A stretch of 62,359 nt of DNA, from assembly GCA_964598005.1 (NCBI GenBank), contig CAZRAL010000011.1, positions 1 to 62,359 of the forward strand, read 5' to 3'. The stretch comes from CAZRAL01 sp964598005. Its GTDB lineage: Bacteria > Pseudomonadota > Gammaproteobacteria > Burkholderiales > Usitatibacteraceae. Positions 17,592 to 27,581 of the stretch are shown here, piece by piece (the first letter of the stretch is position 1; each line of letters begins with the position of its first letter). The position numbers and the translations under genes were made by a program. The notes under the pieces were generated by a model, which had not been told where the DNA came from, ran no database searches, and saw only the letters and a program-made list of their open reading frames with translations.

Positions 17592-17719
17592 TAGATTTCT
17601 TTCGAAACTGTCGCGAGCGAAGACAAAACAAGGCGCTTGGAGGGCTTAATCAGGGGTTCTTTATACATAAAGATTTTGAGCCTGTTTTTAATGCCGCCTC
17701 ACCAAGCGCAGCAGAATTT
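17592..17719. repeat. Family B structured element, copy B2 (divergent)
   Basis: The left end TAGATTTCTTTCGAAACTG and the following GCGAGCGAAGAC are nearly identical to B1. The right end AAGCGCAGCAGAATTT matches the reverse complement of the B3 terminus instead, so this copy is a mosaic. The internal stem CTTTAT-ac-ATAAAG keeps the hairpin of the family. It ends about 4 bases after the malQ stop codon. Confidence 0.6.
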
Positions 17720-17722
17720 AAA

Positions 17723-19273
17723 TTAAGGTCGGGGCATATCGGCGGGATAAGCAGGCATGGACGGCAGCAGATCAGCTTTAGCCCGGCCGCCCAGCGCACA
17801 AAGCGCCGCCAATCGTAATGCTGCATCTTGTTGCACATCGTCCCATGCAAAACGCCATTCCCAACAACCTATTTTCCCCGGGGTATTCATACGGTGTGCA
17901 CCATCCAGCCCCAGTACATCCTGAAATTGGTAAATCGATAAGCCCGCAACAGACAAAACAGCCGCACGGATCAATGCCCAGTGCGGTTCATTTTTACTCA
18001 TATCGAGATATTGCCGGGCGAAAGCGCGCTCGTGCTCGCTACAGCTGGCCCACCATCCCCGAATGGTATCGTTGTCGTGCGTACCGGTATAAACCACAGT
18101 ATTGGCGACGTAATTGTGCGGCAGGAAATGATGCTGAGCGTCGGCCGCAAACGCAAATTGCAGAATACGCATGCCCGGGTAGGCAAAGTGCTCACGCAAT
18201 GCCGTGACATCCGGGGTAATGACGCCTAAATCTTCGGCGATAACCGGCAGTGTGCCCAGTGCCGCCTCGAGTTTTTCGAACAAATCAGCGCCTGGCCCGG
18301 GGACCCAGTGACCTTGCTGGGCGCTGGATGCACTGGCGGGGATTTCCCAGTAGCCCGCAAAGCCGCGGAAATGATCGATGCGCAGAATATCCGACAACAC
18401 CAGTTGCCGCTTCATGCGCTCGACCCACCACATGTAACTATCGGCCTTCATCGCCGCCCAGTTATAAAGCGGATTTCCCCAATACTGGCCAGTAGGTGAA
18501 AAATAATCAGGGGGAACTCCCGCAACAACCGTCGGGTAATTGTTTGCGTCTAAAAGATACAAATCCGGACGTACCCAGCAATCCACCGATTGATGGGCGA
18601 TGAAAATAGGCACATCGCCAATAATCCGGATGCCGCGTTGATTGGCATAGGTTTTGAGCGCCTGCCACTGTGTGCTGAAACACCATTGGATAAATTTCCA
18701 GGCACGAATTGCATCGGCCTGCTGGTTATACACGACAGCCAACGCCGCTGGTTCACGGTGACTAATGGCCTTTTCCCATTCTGGCCAAGGTTTGTTGGCG
18801 TAATGTTCGTCGAGCACCATGAATAAAGCGTAGTCATCGAGCCAGGTTTTTTCGCATTCGCAAAAACTCTCGAACGCGCTGCGATCAAGCGCCGAGGCGT
18901 GCGAAAAAAAGCGCTTCGCTGCAGACTGCAATTTACCCATTCTGAAAGCAACGACTTTGTCGTAGTCGACATGTTGCGACGAAAAATCGCCAAATTCGGT
19001 TTCGGAAAATGCATTCAGCCAGCCGCGATCCACCAGATCGGCAAGGTCGATCAACAGGGGATTCCCGGCAAACGCCGAAATCCCTGCATAAGGCGAATTG
19101 CCAGGGCCGATTGGACTGACAGGCAACATTTGCCATAACGATTGGCCGGCGGTGGCTAGCCAGTCGACAAAATGATAGGCCGCAGGGCCCAGATCGCCAG
19201 AACCGTGCGGCCCAGGCAGTGAAGTAGGGTGCAGAATGACTCCGCTCATCCGTTTATCAAATAACATATTCAT
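17723..19273 (-). CDS. malQ: 4-alpha-glucanotransferase (amylomaltase)
   Basis: A 516-residue GH77 enzyme that transfers maltosyl and longer units between maltodextrins and releases glucose in the cytoplasm. Family landmarks are SGVILHPTSLPGPHGSGDLG, WQMLPVSPIGPGNSPY, the nucleophile region ILRIDHFRGFAGYW, acid/base IAEDLGVITPDV and the TGTHDNDTIRGWW block. Length is typical. ATG at 19273 is used; ATGs at 19267 and 19249 are alternatives, and no strong ribosome site distinguishes them. Last gene of the glgP-glgB-glgX-malQ run; its product yields glucose for glk and chains for glgP. Confidence 0.96.
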   Translation of the reverse strand: MNMLFDKRMSGVILHPTSLPGPHGSGDLGPAAYHFVDWLATAGQSLWQMLPVSPIGPGNSPYAGISAFAGNPLLIDLADLVDRGWLNAFSETEFGDFSSQHVDYDKVVAFRMGKLQSAAKRFFSHASALDRSAFESFCECEKTWLDDYALFMVLDEHYANKPWPEWEKAISHREPAALAVVYNQQADAIRAWKFIQWCFSTQWQALKTYANQRGIRIIGDVPIFIAHQSVDCWVRPDLYLLDANNYPTVVAGVPPDYFSPTGQYWGNPLYNWAAMKADSYMWWVERMKRQLVLSDILRIDHFRGFAGYWEIPASASSAQQGHWVPGPGADLFEKLEAALGTLPVIAEDLGVITPDVTALREHFAYPGMRILQFAFAADAQHHFLPHNYVANTVVYTGTHDNDTIRGWWASCSEHERAFARQYLDMSKNEPHWALIRAAVLSVAGLSIYQFQDVLGLDGAHRMNTPGKIGCWEWRFAWDDVQQDAALRLAALCALGGRAKADLLPSMPAYPADMPRP

Positions 19274-19316
19274 GGTTTGATGGTTAAAAATTGGTTGAAA
19301 AATTAGCTACCCATTG

Positions 19317-21401
19317 TTACCGGTATTGTGGGTTGGCGGTCAACAATAATAATCCATGGGCAGTCACGGCCTGCTGAGTCATGCTGTTTTGGGTTACAAA
19401 AGGCTCGGCGAGTGTTGTGTCCAACTCCAATTGCCAAACCCCATCCGGCAAACTGAAAATAACCTCGGTATTCTCGCCATTGATCAATAGCAGAATTTGA
19501 GTCACTTGATCGTGTTGGCCTGGTTTCAATAGGCACGCAAAAGCATGCCGGGCAGTATCGTGCCAATCGTCGTGTGTCATGGGAACAGCCAATGGAGTAA
19601 GCCACTCTCGGATGAAGTGTTCTCCGCTAAAGCCTGGCGCGGTACCCCACATAGGAGAAGCGAGAATAGGTAGGCGGCGGCGTAATGCGAGCAGCCCGCT
19701 GACGAAATTTATAAGGTCTTTATCCGCCTTTTGCCAATCCAGCCAGGAGATAACGTTATCCTGACAGTAGGCATTGTTATTTCCGTGCTGCGTTTTGCCT
19801 AACTCATCGCCGGCACTTAGCATTGGTGTTCCCTGCGCCAGCAACAGGGTAGCCAGCATCGCACGCGTAACGCGATTGCGTAGCGCCAGAATATGGGCAT
19901 CGCTGGTCGGGCCCTCGTGACCAAAATTGGCGTTCCAATTATGTTGATGCCCATCCCGATTGTCTTCGCCGTTGGCGTGATTATGCCGTTTAGCATAGCT
20001 GACCACGTCCGCGAGGGTGAATCCATCGTGTGCGGCAAGGTAATTTACCGAGGCGCACGGCAAGCGGTGGGGCTGCTGGAAAACATCTGCCGAAGCGGTA
20101 AGTCGGCGTGCCAATTCGCCGCGTCCCCGGGCACGGTGTATCCAAAACGCGCGGGCGCTATCGCGAAATTTATCGTTCCACTCCATCCAGGTGAAAGGAA
20201 ACTGCCCCAGCCGATAGCCATCCCAACCGATATCCCAGGGCTCGGCAATCCTCCGCACGCGGGATAAAAGCGGATCCTGCTCCATCGCTACGAAGAGTGC
20301 GGCGTGCGGGTCGAAGCCGCTACGTCCACGCCCCAATACGGGGGCGAGATCGAAACGGAAACCGTCAACCCCCAGTTCAGCCACCCAGTAACGCATCGCA
20401 TCGAGCACCAATTGCGTTACCCGGCCATGTGCAACATTCAGGGTATTGCCGCAACCGGTAACGTTTTCGTAATAGGCCTGGTTTTCTGGCGGCAACCGGT
20501 AATAGCTTGCGTTGTCGAGACCGCGAAACGATAGCGTAGGTCCTGCCTCGGGCCCTTCCGCCGTGTGATTGAACACCATATCGACGATGACTTCAAAACC
20601 GGCTTGATGCAGGGTATCGACCATGCTGCGAAATTCCGCAGCTGGCGATGCGGTGGTACGCGACCAGTAGCGCGGCTCGACAGCGAAAAAACCAAGCGGG
20701 TTGTAATTCCAGTAATTGCTCAGTTCGCGTTGAACCAGGGCCTGTTCGCTTATCCCGAAATGTATGGGCATGAGCGACAGACTGGTTACGCCAAGGGCGC
20801 GCAGATAATCGATTACCGCGGGGCAGGCCAGCCCCGCATAGGTGCCGCGCAACGCAGCAGGGACATCGGGATGGGTTTGGGTGAAGCCTTTTACATGCAG
20901 CTCGTACAGTACGGCCTGACGGGAAGGAATAATCGGTCGTGCTGGGCGTGCCTTATCGAGCTGTATTAGGGGAACACGTGCTTTCAATGCCCACGGCCCG
21001 TTATCGCTATGCGAAAAAGAGTGGTGGCTATCGGCATGTTCGGTTTCGTAGCCAAAATGTTCGCGTCGCCAGTGAAAATTGCCCACGATTTCACGCGTGT
21101 AGGGATCGAGCAATAATTTTTGCGGATTGAAGCGGTGCCCGGCTTCAGGATGGTAAGGACCGTGGGCACGATAGCCATAAACCAGTCCGCTTGTTGCGCT
21201 GGGCAGCAGACCATGCCAGATGTCGCCCGTATGTCCGGGGAGCGGATAGCGCGCGATTTCCTGCGTCCCATCGTCGCTGAATACACATAGTTCGATACGG
21301 CTGGCGTGTGCGGAAAAAACCGCGAAGTTGATGCCTTCCTCATCCAAACTGGCGCCCAGCGGCCAGGGCAGACCAACGCGTAGTGGTGTAGACGATTGCA
21401 T
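19317..21401 (-). CDS. glgX: Glycogen debranching enzyme
   Basis: A 694-residue GH13_11 enzyme that hydrolyses alpha-1,6 branches of limit dextrins left by phosphorylase. The N-terminal CBM48-like domain (GLPWPLGASLDEEGINFAVFSAHA, about 8-110) precedes the (beta/alpha)8 barrel with VIVDMVFNHTAEG, nucleophile region DGFRFDLAPVLGR, an acid/base segment AEPWDIGW and NYLAAHDGFTL. The highly conserved isoamylase/GlgX block SAGDELGKTQHGNNNAYCQDN is intact. Its ATG overlaps the glgB stop (TGATG), so translation is probably coupled. A longer frame upstream lies inside glgB and is rejected. Confidence 0.96.
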   Translation of the reverse strand: MQSSTPLRVGLPWPLGASLDEEGINFAVFSAHASRIELCVFSDDGTQEIARYPLPGHTGDIWHGLLPSATSGLVYGYRAHGPYHPEAGHRFNPQKLLLDPYTREIVGNFHWRREHFGYETEHADSHHSFSHSDNGPWALKARVPLIQLDKARPARPIIPSRQAVLYELHVKGFTQTHPDVPAALRGTYAGLACPAVIDYLRALGVTSLSLMPIHFGISEQALVQRELSNYWNYNPLGFFAVEPRYWSRTTASPAAEFRSMVDTLHQAGFEVIVDMVFNHTAEGPEAGPTLSFRGLDNASYYRLPPENQAYYENVTGCGNTLNVAHGRVTQLVLDAMRYWVAELGVDGFRFDLAPVLGRGRSGFDPHAALFVAMEQDPLLSRVRRIAEPWDIGWDGYRLGQFPFTWMEWNDKFRDSARAFWIHRARGRGELARRLTASADVFQQPHRLPCASVNYLAAHDGFTLADVVSYAKRHNHANGEDNRDGHQHNWNANFGHEGPTSDAHILALRNRVTRAMLATLLLAQGTPMLSAGDELGKTQHGNNNAYCQDNVISWLDWQKADKDLINFVSGLLALRRRLPILASPMWGTAPGFSGEHFIREWLTPLAVPMTHDDWHDTARHAFACLLKPGQHDQVTQILLLINGENTEVIFSLPDGVWQLELDTTLAEPFVTQNSMTQQAVTAHGLLLLTANPQYR

Positions 21402-23584
21402 CACGGGCAATATTCGAATACAACAGTAGCCAGCGGTGGAAGCGTGAGCGACAGCGCATGCGGCTGGCCCGCATGTCCGTCCGGCAAGGCATGCAATTCG
21501 GGATTGCCGACGTTGCTGCCGCCGTAAACGACTGCATCGGTATTCAAGATTTCCCGATAACGCCCACTGTGCGGAACACCAATGCGGTAATCGTAGCGAA
21601 CTTCCGGCGTAAAGTTGCATATCGTTACCGTTAATGCATCGCTGCTTTTGCTATGGCGGGCATAGGCAATCACCGATGTATCGGCATCGTGCAAGGCCAG
21701 CCATTGAAAGCCTTCTGCTTTGGTATCGCGCTCGTGTAATGCCGGGGTTCCCCGATACAATTTGTTCAAATCACGAATCAGAGTATGAATCCCAGCATGC
21801 GCTGGATGATCGAGCAGAGCCCAGTCAAGCTCTCCTGCGTGATCCCATTCACGCCACTGGGCCAGTTCACCGCCCATGAACAGTAATTTTTTCCCCGGAT
21901 GCGTCCACATAAAACCATAATAAGCGCGCAGGTTGGCGAAGCGTTGCCAGTGATCGCCCGGCATGCGCGTGATCAACGATCCCTTGCCATGCACGACTTC
22001 ATCGTGCGAAAGCGGCAGTACAAAGTTTTCCGTAAAGGCGTACATCAGGCCAAAGGTCAGGTCATTGTGGTGATGTTTGCGATGGACAGGATCGCGCGCC
22101 ATGTATTGCAGGGTGTCGTGCATCCAGCCCATGTTCCATTTGTAATGAAACCCAAGGCCATTATGATAAGTGGGCCGCGAAACCCCTGGCCACGCTGTCG
22201 ACTCTTCCGCAATAGTGATAGCGCCCGGACAATGTTCTCCGACTACTTCATTCAGGCGTTTAAGGAAGGCAATGGTCTCCAGATTTTCACGCCCGCCGTG
22301 AATATTGGGGATCCATTCGCCGGCTTTGCGGCTGTAGTCGCGATAAAGCATCGACGCCACGGCATCGACACGTAATCCATCGATTCCCCAACGCTCGAAC
22401 CAGTACAGGGCATTGCTGATTAAAAAAGCGCGGACTTCATTGCGGCCCACGTTATAGATCAGTGAATTCCAGTCGGGATGGAAACCTTCGCGTGGATCGG
22501 CGTGTTCATAAAGATGCGTGCCATCGAAACGCGCCAGCCCGTGCGCATCGCTGGGAAAATGCGCCGGTACCCAATCGATAATCACACCTAGCCCTGCAGC
22601 GTGGGCACGTTCGACAAAATGCCGCAATCCCTCTGGCGGCCCCAACCGTGCGGTGGGAGCATACAACCCCACGGGTTGATAACCCCATGAACCATCAAAG
22701 GGATATTCGGCAATGGGCAGCAATTCCAAATGGGTAAAACCCAAATCGCGGACATAAGGGATCAGCGTATCGGCCAGCTGATGCCAATCCGGGAAGGGCC
22801 TATCACCACTAGGACCAATACGACCGCTGCGCCACGACGTGGCGTGCACTTCGTAAATACTGATGGGCGCGCCTATGGCATTGGCTTTATGGCGTGCTTC
22901 GGAAAGTTGCTGGCGGGGCGGCAGTGTGGAAACGATACTCGCGGTGGCGGGACGTAATTCGGCAGCAAAGCCGTGCGGATCGGCTTTTTGCAGGATTTCT
23001 CCGGCATTGGTGCGAATCTCGTACTTGTAACGCTGCCCTGTTTTGACACCCGGTATAAACAATTCCCACACCCCGCATTCGCGGCGCAGGCGCATCGGGT
23101 GGCGGCGGCCATCCCAATAGTTGAAGTCACCAATCACGGATACGCGTTGGGCGGCGGGCGCCCATACCGAAAACGCTACCCCGTCGACCCCATCGATTTG
23201 CCGGGGATGTGCGCCCAGCACTTCATAAGTTCGTAAATGCGTGCCTTCGGCCAGCAACCAGGCATCGGTTGCGCCCAGCAAGGGAGGGAAACAATAGGGG
23301 TCATCGATGGTTTCTGTTACTCCACTTTCCCAAACAATTTTTAATTGATATGAAAAGCGGGCTTTTCGCTTGGGAACTAAACCGTCAAATAATCCTGCTG
23401 TATGCACACGATTTAACGCCACGACTGTCGCGCCTGTTGTCGTATTGAGCACGACCACTTCCTGAGCGGAAGGAATAAACGCGGATACCGTCAGTTGCCC
23501 ATCCTCGTTTATATGCATACCCAAAACGGAAAATGCATCGGTGTGACGCCCCTCCACCAAGGCGGCGATGTCATGTGCCTGCAT
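21401..23584 (-). CDS. glgB: 1,4-alpha-glucan branching enzyme
   Basis: A 727-residue GH13_9 branching enzyme with an N-terminal CBM48 pair (about 1-220) and the barrel. Key blocks are FTHLELLPIAEYPFDGSWGYQ, WVPAHFP, nucleophile region GLRVDAVASMLYRDYSRK, acid/base AITIAEESTAWPGV and LPLSHDEVVHGKGSL. It forms alpha-1,6 branches in glycogen. No glgA or glgC (glycogen synthesis from ADP-glucose) is in this window, so its acceptor polymer must come from elsewhere or from maltodextrin chemistry. It lies 41 bases after glgP. Confidence 0.96.
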   Translation of the reverse strand: MQAHDIAALVEGRHTDAFSVLGMHINEDGQLTVSAFIPSAQEVVVLNTTTGATVVALNRVHTAGLFDGLVPKRKARFSYQLKIVWESGVTETIDDPYCFPPLLGATDAWLLAEGTHLRTYEVLGAHPRQIDGVDGVAFSVWAPAAQRVSVIGDFNYWDGRRHPMRLRRECGVWELFIPGVKTGQRYKYEIRTNAGEILQKADPHGFAAELRPATASIVSTLPPRQQLSEARHKANAIGAPISIYEVHATSWRSGRIGPSGDRPFPDWHQLADTLIPYVRDLGFTHLELLPIAEYPFDGSWGYQPVGLYAPTARLGPPEGLRHFVERAHAAGLGVIIDWVPAHFPSDAHGLARFDGTHLYEHADPREGFHPDWNSLIYNVGRNEVRAFLISNALYWFERWGIDGLRVDAVASMLYRDYSRKAGEWIPNIHGGRENLETIAFLKRLNEVVGEHCPGAITIAEESTAWPGVSRPTYHNGLGFHYKWNMGWMHDTLQYMARDPVHRKHHHNDLTFGLMYAFTENFVLPLSHDEVVHGKGSLITRMPGDHWQRFANLRAYYGFMWTHPGKKLLFMGGELAQWREWDHAGELDWALLDHPAHAGIHTLIRDLNKLYRGTPALHERDTKAEGFQWLALHDADTSVIAYARHSKSSDALTVTICNFTPEVRYDYRIGVPHSGRYREILNTDAVVYGGSNVGNPELHALPDGHAGQPHALSLTLPPLATVVFEYCP

Positions 23585-23625
23585 ACCGGGTTTCTATCCT
23601 GTTCAGATTACTGTGGGAATACCTG

Positions 23626-26112
23626 TCAGCGGACTGGTACCTGCCAGATCTGTTTTGCATACTCGCTGATCGTACGATCAGAAGAAAAAAATCCGGTTCC
23701 GGCCACGTTCTGAATCATCATTTCGGCCCAGGCTTCGCGGTTGCGGAATAGTGTATCGACCTGCTGCTGAGTCGCAACATAAGAAGCAAAATCGGCAAAA
23801 AGAAAATAATGATCCTGTTTCATCAGCGATTCAACAAGCGGCAGATAGCGTGTCGGTTCGCCTTGACTGAATGTACCGTGGGCAATCATGTCGATCACAC
23901 CTTTCAGATCGGCATTCTCTTCATAATAGGTTTGTGATCGATAACCCTGCAGACGCAGACGATCGATTTCATGGGCGTGATGACCAAAGATGAAAATATT
24001 TTCTAATCCCACATTCTCGGCAATTTCGATGTTAGCCCCATCCCAGGTGCCGATTGTCAAAGCGCCATTCAGGGTGAATTTCATATTGCCGGTACCGGAG
24101 GCTTCGGTTCCGGCTGTGGAAATCTGCTCGGATAAATCGGCAGCCGGGATAATTTTCTCAGCCAAAGAAACGCCGTAGTTAGGCAGAAAAACGACTTTCA
24201 ACTTATCGCCAATTCGCGCATCGTTATTGATGACGTTGCCCACATCGTGAATCAGGTGAATGATCAGTTTCGCCGTTACATAGGCCGAGGCAGACTTACC
24301 GGCAAAAATGATCACGCGCGGTGTCCAGTCTTTGGCCGGATCAGCCAGAATCGCCCGATAGCGGCTGATGACATGCAGCACGTTCAGCAGTTGGCGTTTG
24401 TATTCGTGAATACGCTTGATATGCACGTCAAACAATGCCGACGGATTAACCGTCAAGCTCAGTTCGCGCTGAATCAACGCAGCCAGGCGCACTTTGTTGG
24501 CATGCTTGATGTCGAGCATCTGCTTTTTCAAAACCGGATCTTTTGCCTGTGCACGAAGTTTTTCCAGCTGATCCAGATTGAGGCGCCACTGCGGGCCGAT
24601 GCGATTGTCTATCAGTGCCGCCAGTTCAGGGTTGGCCTGAGCCAGCCAGCGGCGCGGCGTAATGCCGTTGGTAATATTGATAAAACGATCGGGGAATAGT
24701 CTGGCGAAATCGGCAAAAATAGTGTGCACCATCAATTCGGAATGCAATTTGGATACGCCGTTGATTTTGTGGCTGGCCAGAATGGATAGCGAGGCCATGC
24801 GTACGCGCTTTTCTCCACCTTCGGCAATCAGCGAAACCCGCCGCAGCAAATCATTATCCTCGGGGAAGCGGGCGCGTACCTCATCGAGAAAACGCCGGTT
24901 GATTTCATAAATGATTTCAAGATGCCGCGGGATAACAAACTGCATCAGCCCGACAGGCCAGGTTTCCAGCGCCTCGGGCATCAAGGTGTGATTGGTGTAG
25001 GAAAAAATGCGCTGGCATTGCGCCCAGGCTGTATCCCAGTCCAGCCCGTGCGTATCGATCAATAAACGCATCAATTCCGGCACTGCAAGGGCAGGATGGG
25101 TATCGTTGAGATGCAGAGCCACCTTTTCAAACAGATTGTCGAATTTCCCGTATTCACGCAAATGGCGAGTCAGAATGTCCTGCAGGGAAGCGCTGACGAA
25201 AAAATATTCCTGCCGCAAGCGCAATTCGCGTCCCTGTGGTGTGGAATCGTTCGGATACAGCACCCAGGAAATATTTTCAAACCGGTTTTTGTATTCGGAA
25301 GCCCGCGCGTAATCGCCATGGCTATGCGCAGAGAGATCAATATCCTGAAGCGGTGCGGCCTTCCACAAGCGCAAGGTCGATACGCGACGCGTGCCATGCC
25401 CCGGGATAATCATGTCGTAAGCCCGCGCCAGTAACTGCTCGGCCGACACCCAGTGCGATTTTCCACCTCTGTGTTCGACCCAACCGCCATATTGGATGGG
25501 ATATTGAACATCGTGCCGGGCAATCTCCCAGGGGTTGCCATTCGCCAGCCAACCATCCGATTGTTCGACTTGCATGCCGTCCTGAATGCGTTGTGCAAAC
25601 ATGCCGAATTCATAACGAATGCCGTAGCCGAATGAGGGAATATTTAGCGTGGCCAGTGAATCAAGGAAACACGCTGCCAGCCTTCCCAGGCCGCCATTTC
25701 CCAGTGCGGCATCGTTTTCCTTTTGCAGTACTTCCATTGTGGAGGCTCCGGAAAGTGTCAACATGTCTTTAAAGGATTGTTCCAGTCCAAGCGCGGCCAA
25801 ACTGTTTGCCATGGCACGCCCGATGAGAAATTCCATGGATAAGTAATAGACATGCTTGGCTTGGTTTTTAGTATTTTCGCGCTGCGTTTCCAGCCAGCGA
25901 TCACTGAGCTCATCGCGCGCGGCCAGCGCGGCAGCACGCATCCATTGTGCAGGCGTAGCTGTTTCCGGTAGTGTGCCTGCATCGTGCTGAAGGTGGCGAT
26001 GGGTTGCCTGGGAATAATCATCTTCGGCATTATTTGTTTTTGGTGATTCGGAAATCAGCATTTTGTTTATTCCACCTGCTAATATTTTTGACAGGGATAA
26101 GTGCTTTGTCAT
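23626..26112 (-). CDS. glgP: Glycogen/maltodextrin phosphorylase
   Basis: An 828-residue GT35 phosphorylase that releases glucose-1-phosphate from alpha-1,4 glucan ends. It shows YYLSMEFLIGRA near the N-terminus, the glucan/regulatory segment ALGNGGLGRLAACFLDSLATL, and the pyridoxal-phosphate lysine in EASGTGNMKFTLNGALTIGTWDGAN. ATG at 26112 has AGGG about 8 bases upstream; ATG at 26061 would remove 17 residues. First gene of the leftward glucan operon. The upstream 287 bases shared with malK contain two HexR-like palindromes. Confidence 0.96.
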   Translation of the reverse strand: MTKHLSLSKILAGGINKMLISESPKTNNAEDDYSQATHRHLQHDAGTLPETATPAQWMRAAALAARDELSDRWLETQRENTKNQAKHVYYLSMEFLIGRAMANSLAALGLEQSFKDMLTLSGASTMEVLQKENDAALGNGGLGRLAACFLDSLATLNIPSFGYGIRYEFGMFAQRIQDGMQVEQSDGWLANGNPWEIARHDVQYPIQYGGWVEHRGGKSHWVSAEQLLARAYDMIIPGHGTRRVSTLRLWKAAPLQDIDLSAHSHGDYARASEYKNRFENISWVLYPNDSTPQGRELRLRQEYFFVSASLQDILTRHLREYGKFDNLFEKVALHLNDTHPALAVPELMRLLIDTHGLDWDTAWAQCQRIFSYTNHTLMPEALETWPVGLMQFVIPRHLEIIYEINRRFLDEVRARFPEDNDLLRRVSLIAEGGEKRVRMASLSILASHKINGVSKLHSELMVHTIFADFARLFPDRFINITNGITPRRWLAQANPELAALIDNRIGPQWRLNLDQLEKLRAQAKDPVLKKQMLDIKHANKVRLAALIQRELSLTVNPSALFDVHIKRIHEYKRQLLNVLHVISRYRAILADPAKDWTPRVIIFAGKSASAYVTAKLIIHLIHDVGNVINNDARIGDKLKVVFLPNYGVSLAEKIIPAADLSEQISTAGTEASGTGNMKFTLNGALTIGTWDGANIEIAENVGLENIFIFGHHAHEIDRLRLQGYRSQTYYEENADLKGVIDMIAHGTFSQGEPTRYLPLVESLMKQDHYFLFADFASYVATQQQVDTLFRNREAWAEMMIQNVAGTGFFSSDRTISEYAKQIWQVPVR

Positions 26113-26153
26113 CGATGGACCCTATATTTTGGAATGATTGAAACTGAAAATTA

Positions 26154-26168
26154 TGTAGTATTGCTACA
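26154..26168. promoter_or_regulatory. Candidate HexR operator 1 (glgP/malK)
   Basis: TGTAGTATTGCTACA, a 15-base palindrome of form TGTA-N7-TACA, 42 bases before the glgP start. It has the geometry of the known HexR site of Shewanella (TGTAATTAAATTACA). The window also encodes HexR, and a similar palindrome lies upstream of edd. Confidence 0.5.
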
Positions 26169-26262
26169 AATGAAACGGCTAAAAAAATCATAACACATTG
26201 TTTTCTATGCGTTGAGTGCTCGTTGCAATATTATTTATTCGTTGTGTTGTAGAAGTTTATTA

Positions 26263-26277
26263 TGTATATTTTCTACA
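26263..26277. promoter_or_regulatory. Candidate HexR operator 2 (glgP/malK)
   Basis: TGTATATTTTCTACA, also of form TGTA-N7-TACA, in the same divergent region and 123 bases before malK. It overlaps a wider inverted repeat TGTAGAA (26248-26254) / TTCTACA (26271-26277). Base composition here is AT-rich, so chance is a real alternative. Confidence 0.42.
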
Positions 26278-26399
26278 TATCAAAAAATATTGTATTTGTA
26301 TTCTTTTAAGTAGCTCATCTTGTATGGCAAGATTGGCATACTAAATACTAAGTATAAAGTTCCGGGCAACTAGATACTGGAACTGGAGGAGATAAAAAG

Positions 26400-27515
26400 A
26401 TGGCAAATGTCCAGTTGACGGGCGTTTGTAAAGCCTATGGCGACGTCAAGGTTCTGCATGATATCAATTTAACGATTGATGATGGCGAGTTTGTCGTTTT
26501 CGTCGGGCCTTCGGGCTGTGGCAAATCGACGTTGCTGCGCGTCATCGCCGGCCTGGAAGATATTACCGCTGGCGATCTGATGATCGGCGGACGTCGCGTT
26601 AACGATACTCCGCCAGCTGAACGCGGTATTGCCATGGTGTTTCAGTCGTACGCGCTCTATCCTCACATGACCTTGTTCGAAAATATGGCCTTTTCGCTCA
26701 AGCTGGCCAATACACCCAAGCATGAGATTGCGGCTGCGGTGCAAAATGCGGCCAAAATTTTACGCATCGACCATTTGCTCGACCGCAAGCCGAAAGCACT
26801 ATCCGGCGGGCAGCGTCAGCGCGTGGCTATCGGTCGCGCAATCGTGCGCAAGCCACAGGTGTTCCTGTTCGACGAGCCGCTTTCCAACCTTGATGCCGCA
26901 CTGCGCATCAAGATGCGCTATGAGTTCGCCAAATTGCACAACGAATTAAAAACCACCATGGTCTATGTCACCCACGATCAGGTCGAAGCGATGACGCTGG
27001 CTGATAAGATCGTTGTGCTTTCGCAAGGTCGTATCGAGCAGGTGGGTTCGCCACTCGACTTATATAACTATCCGGAAAATCTGTTTGTCGCCGGATTTCT
27101 CGGCTCACCCAAAATGAATTTCATCGCAGGCGAAATCGTTGCAGCGAATGCGCTGGGCGCAACGGTGCGCTTGCGCTCCAATAATGAAGTTCGTGTGGCC
27201 GTTGATGCCTCTGGCGCCAAACCGGGCGACAAGGTAACGCTGGGTATTCGGCCCGAACACTTCGAATCGGTGGTAACGGAAAATAAAATCGTCGTCACGG
27301 TACAGTTTGTCGAAGCTCACGGCGATTCGACCTATATTTACGCGCCCTTCGCAGGCGCTGAGGATAGTCTGACGATCAAGCTCGGCCCCGAATTGTTCGT
27401 TGCGGTCGGCGATACCCTGGAACTAACCTTACCCGCACAAAATTGCCATTTGTTCGATGAAAGCGGTCGTGCGTTCCGCCGGCATTATCAAATGCCCAAA
27501 CGCGCTGTAGCATGA
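26400..27515 (+). CDS. malK: Maltose/maltodextrin ABC transporter ATPase
   Basis: A 371-residue ATPase of the CUT1/MalK-UgpC type. Walker A is GPSGCGKST, the signature LSGGQRQRVAIGRA, Walker B VFLFDEPLSNLD and the switch His is in YVTHDQVEAMTLAD. A C-terminal OB-fold TOBE region (about 240-371) matches MalK length. It energises import through MalF-MalG. GGAGGAG lies 8 bases before ATG. The assignment as maltose rather than glycerol-3-phosphate comes from neighbours malE, malF and malG. Confidence 0.93.
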   Translation: MANVQLTGVCKAYGDVKVLHDINLTIDDGEFVVFVGPSGCGKSTLLRVIAGLEDITAGDLMIGGRRVNDTPPAERGIAMVFQSYALYPHMTLFENMAFSLKLANTPKHEIAAAVQNAAKILRIDHLLDRKPKALSGGQRQRVAIGRAIVRKPQVFLFDEPLSNLDAALRIKMRYEFAKLHNELKTTMVYVTHDQVEAMTLADKIVVLSQGRIEQVGSPLDLYNYPENLFVAGFLGSPKMNFIAGEIVAANALGATVRLRSNNEVRVAVDASGAKPGDKVTLGIRPEHFESVVTENKIVVTVQFVEAHGDSTYIYAPFAGAEDSLTIKLGPELFVAVGDTLELTLPAQNCHLFDESGRAFRRHYQMPKRAVA

Positions 27516-27581
27516 TGTTGTCCCAAAAAACCAATCATGCGGGTCTTGACGCTCGCATCCACACCACCAAAAGGAGAAGCT

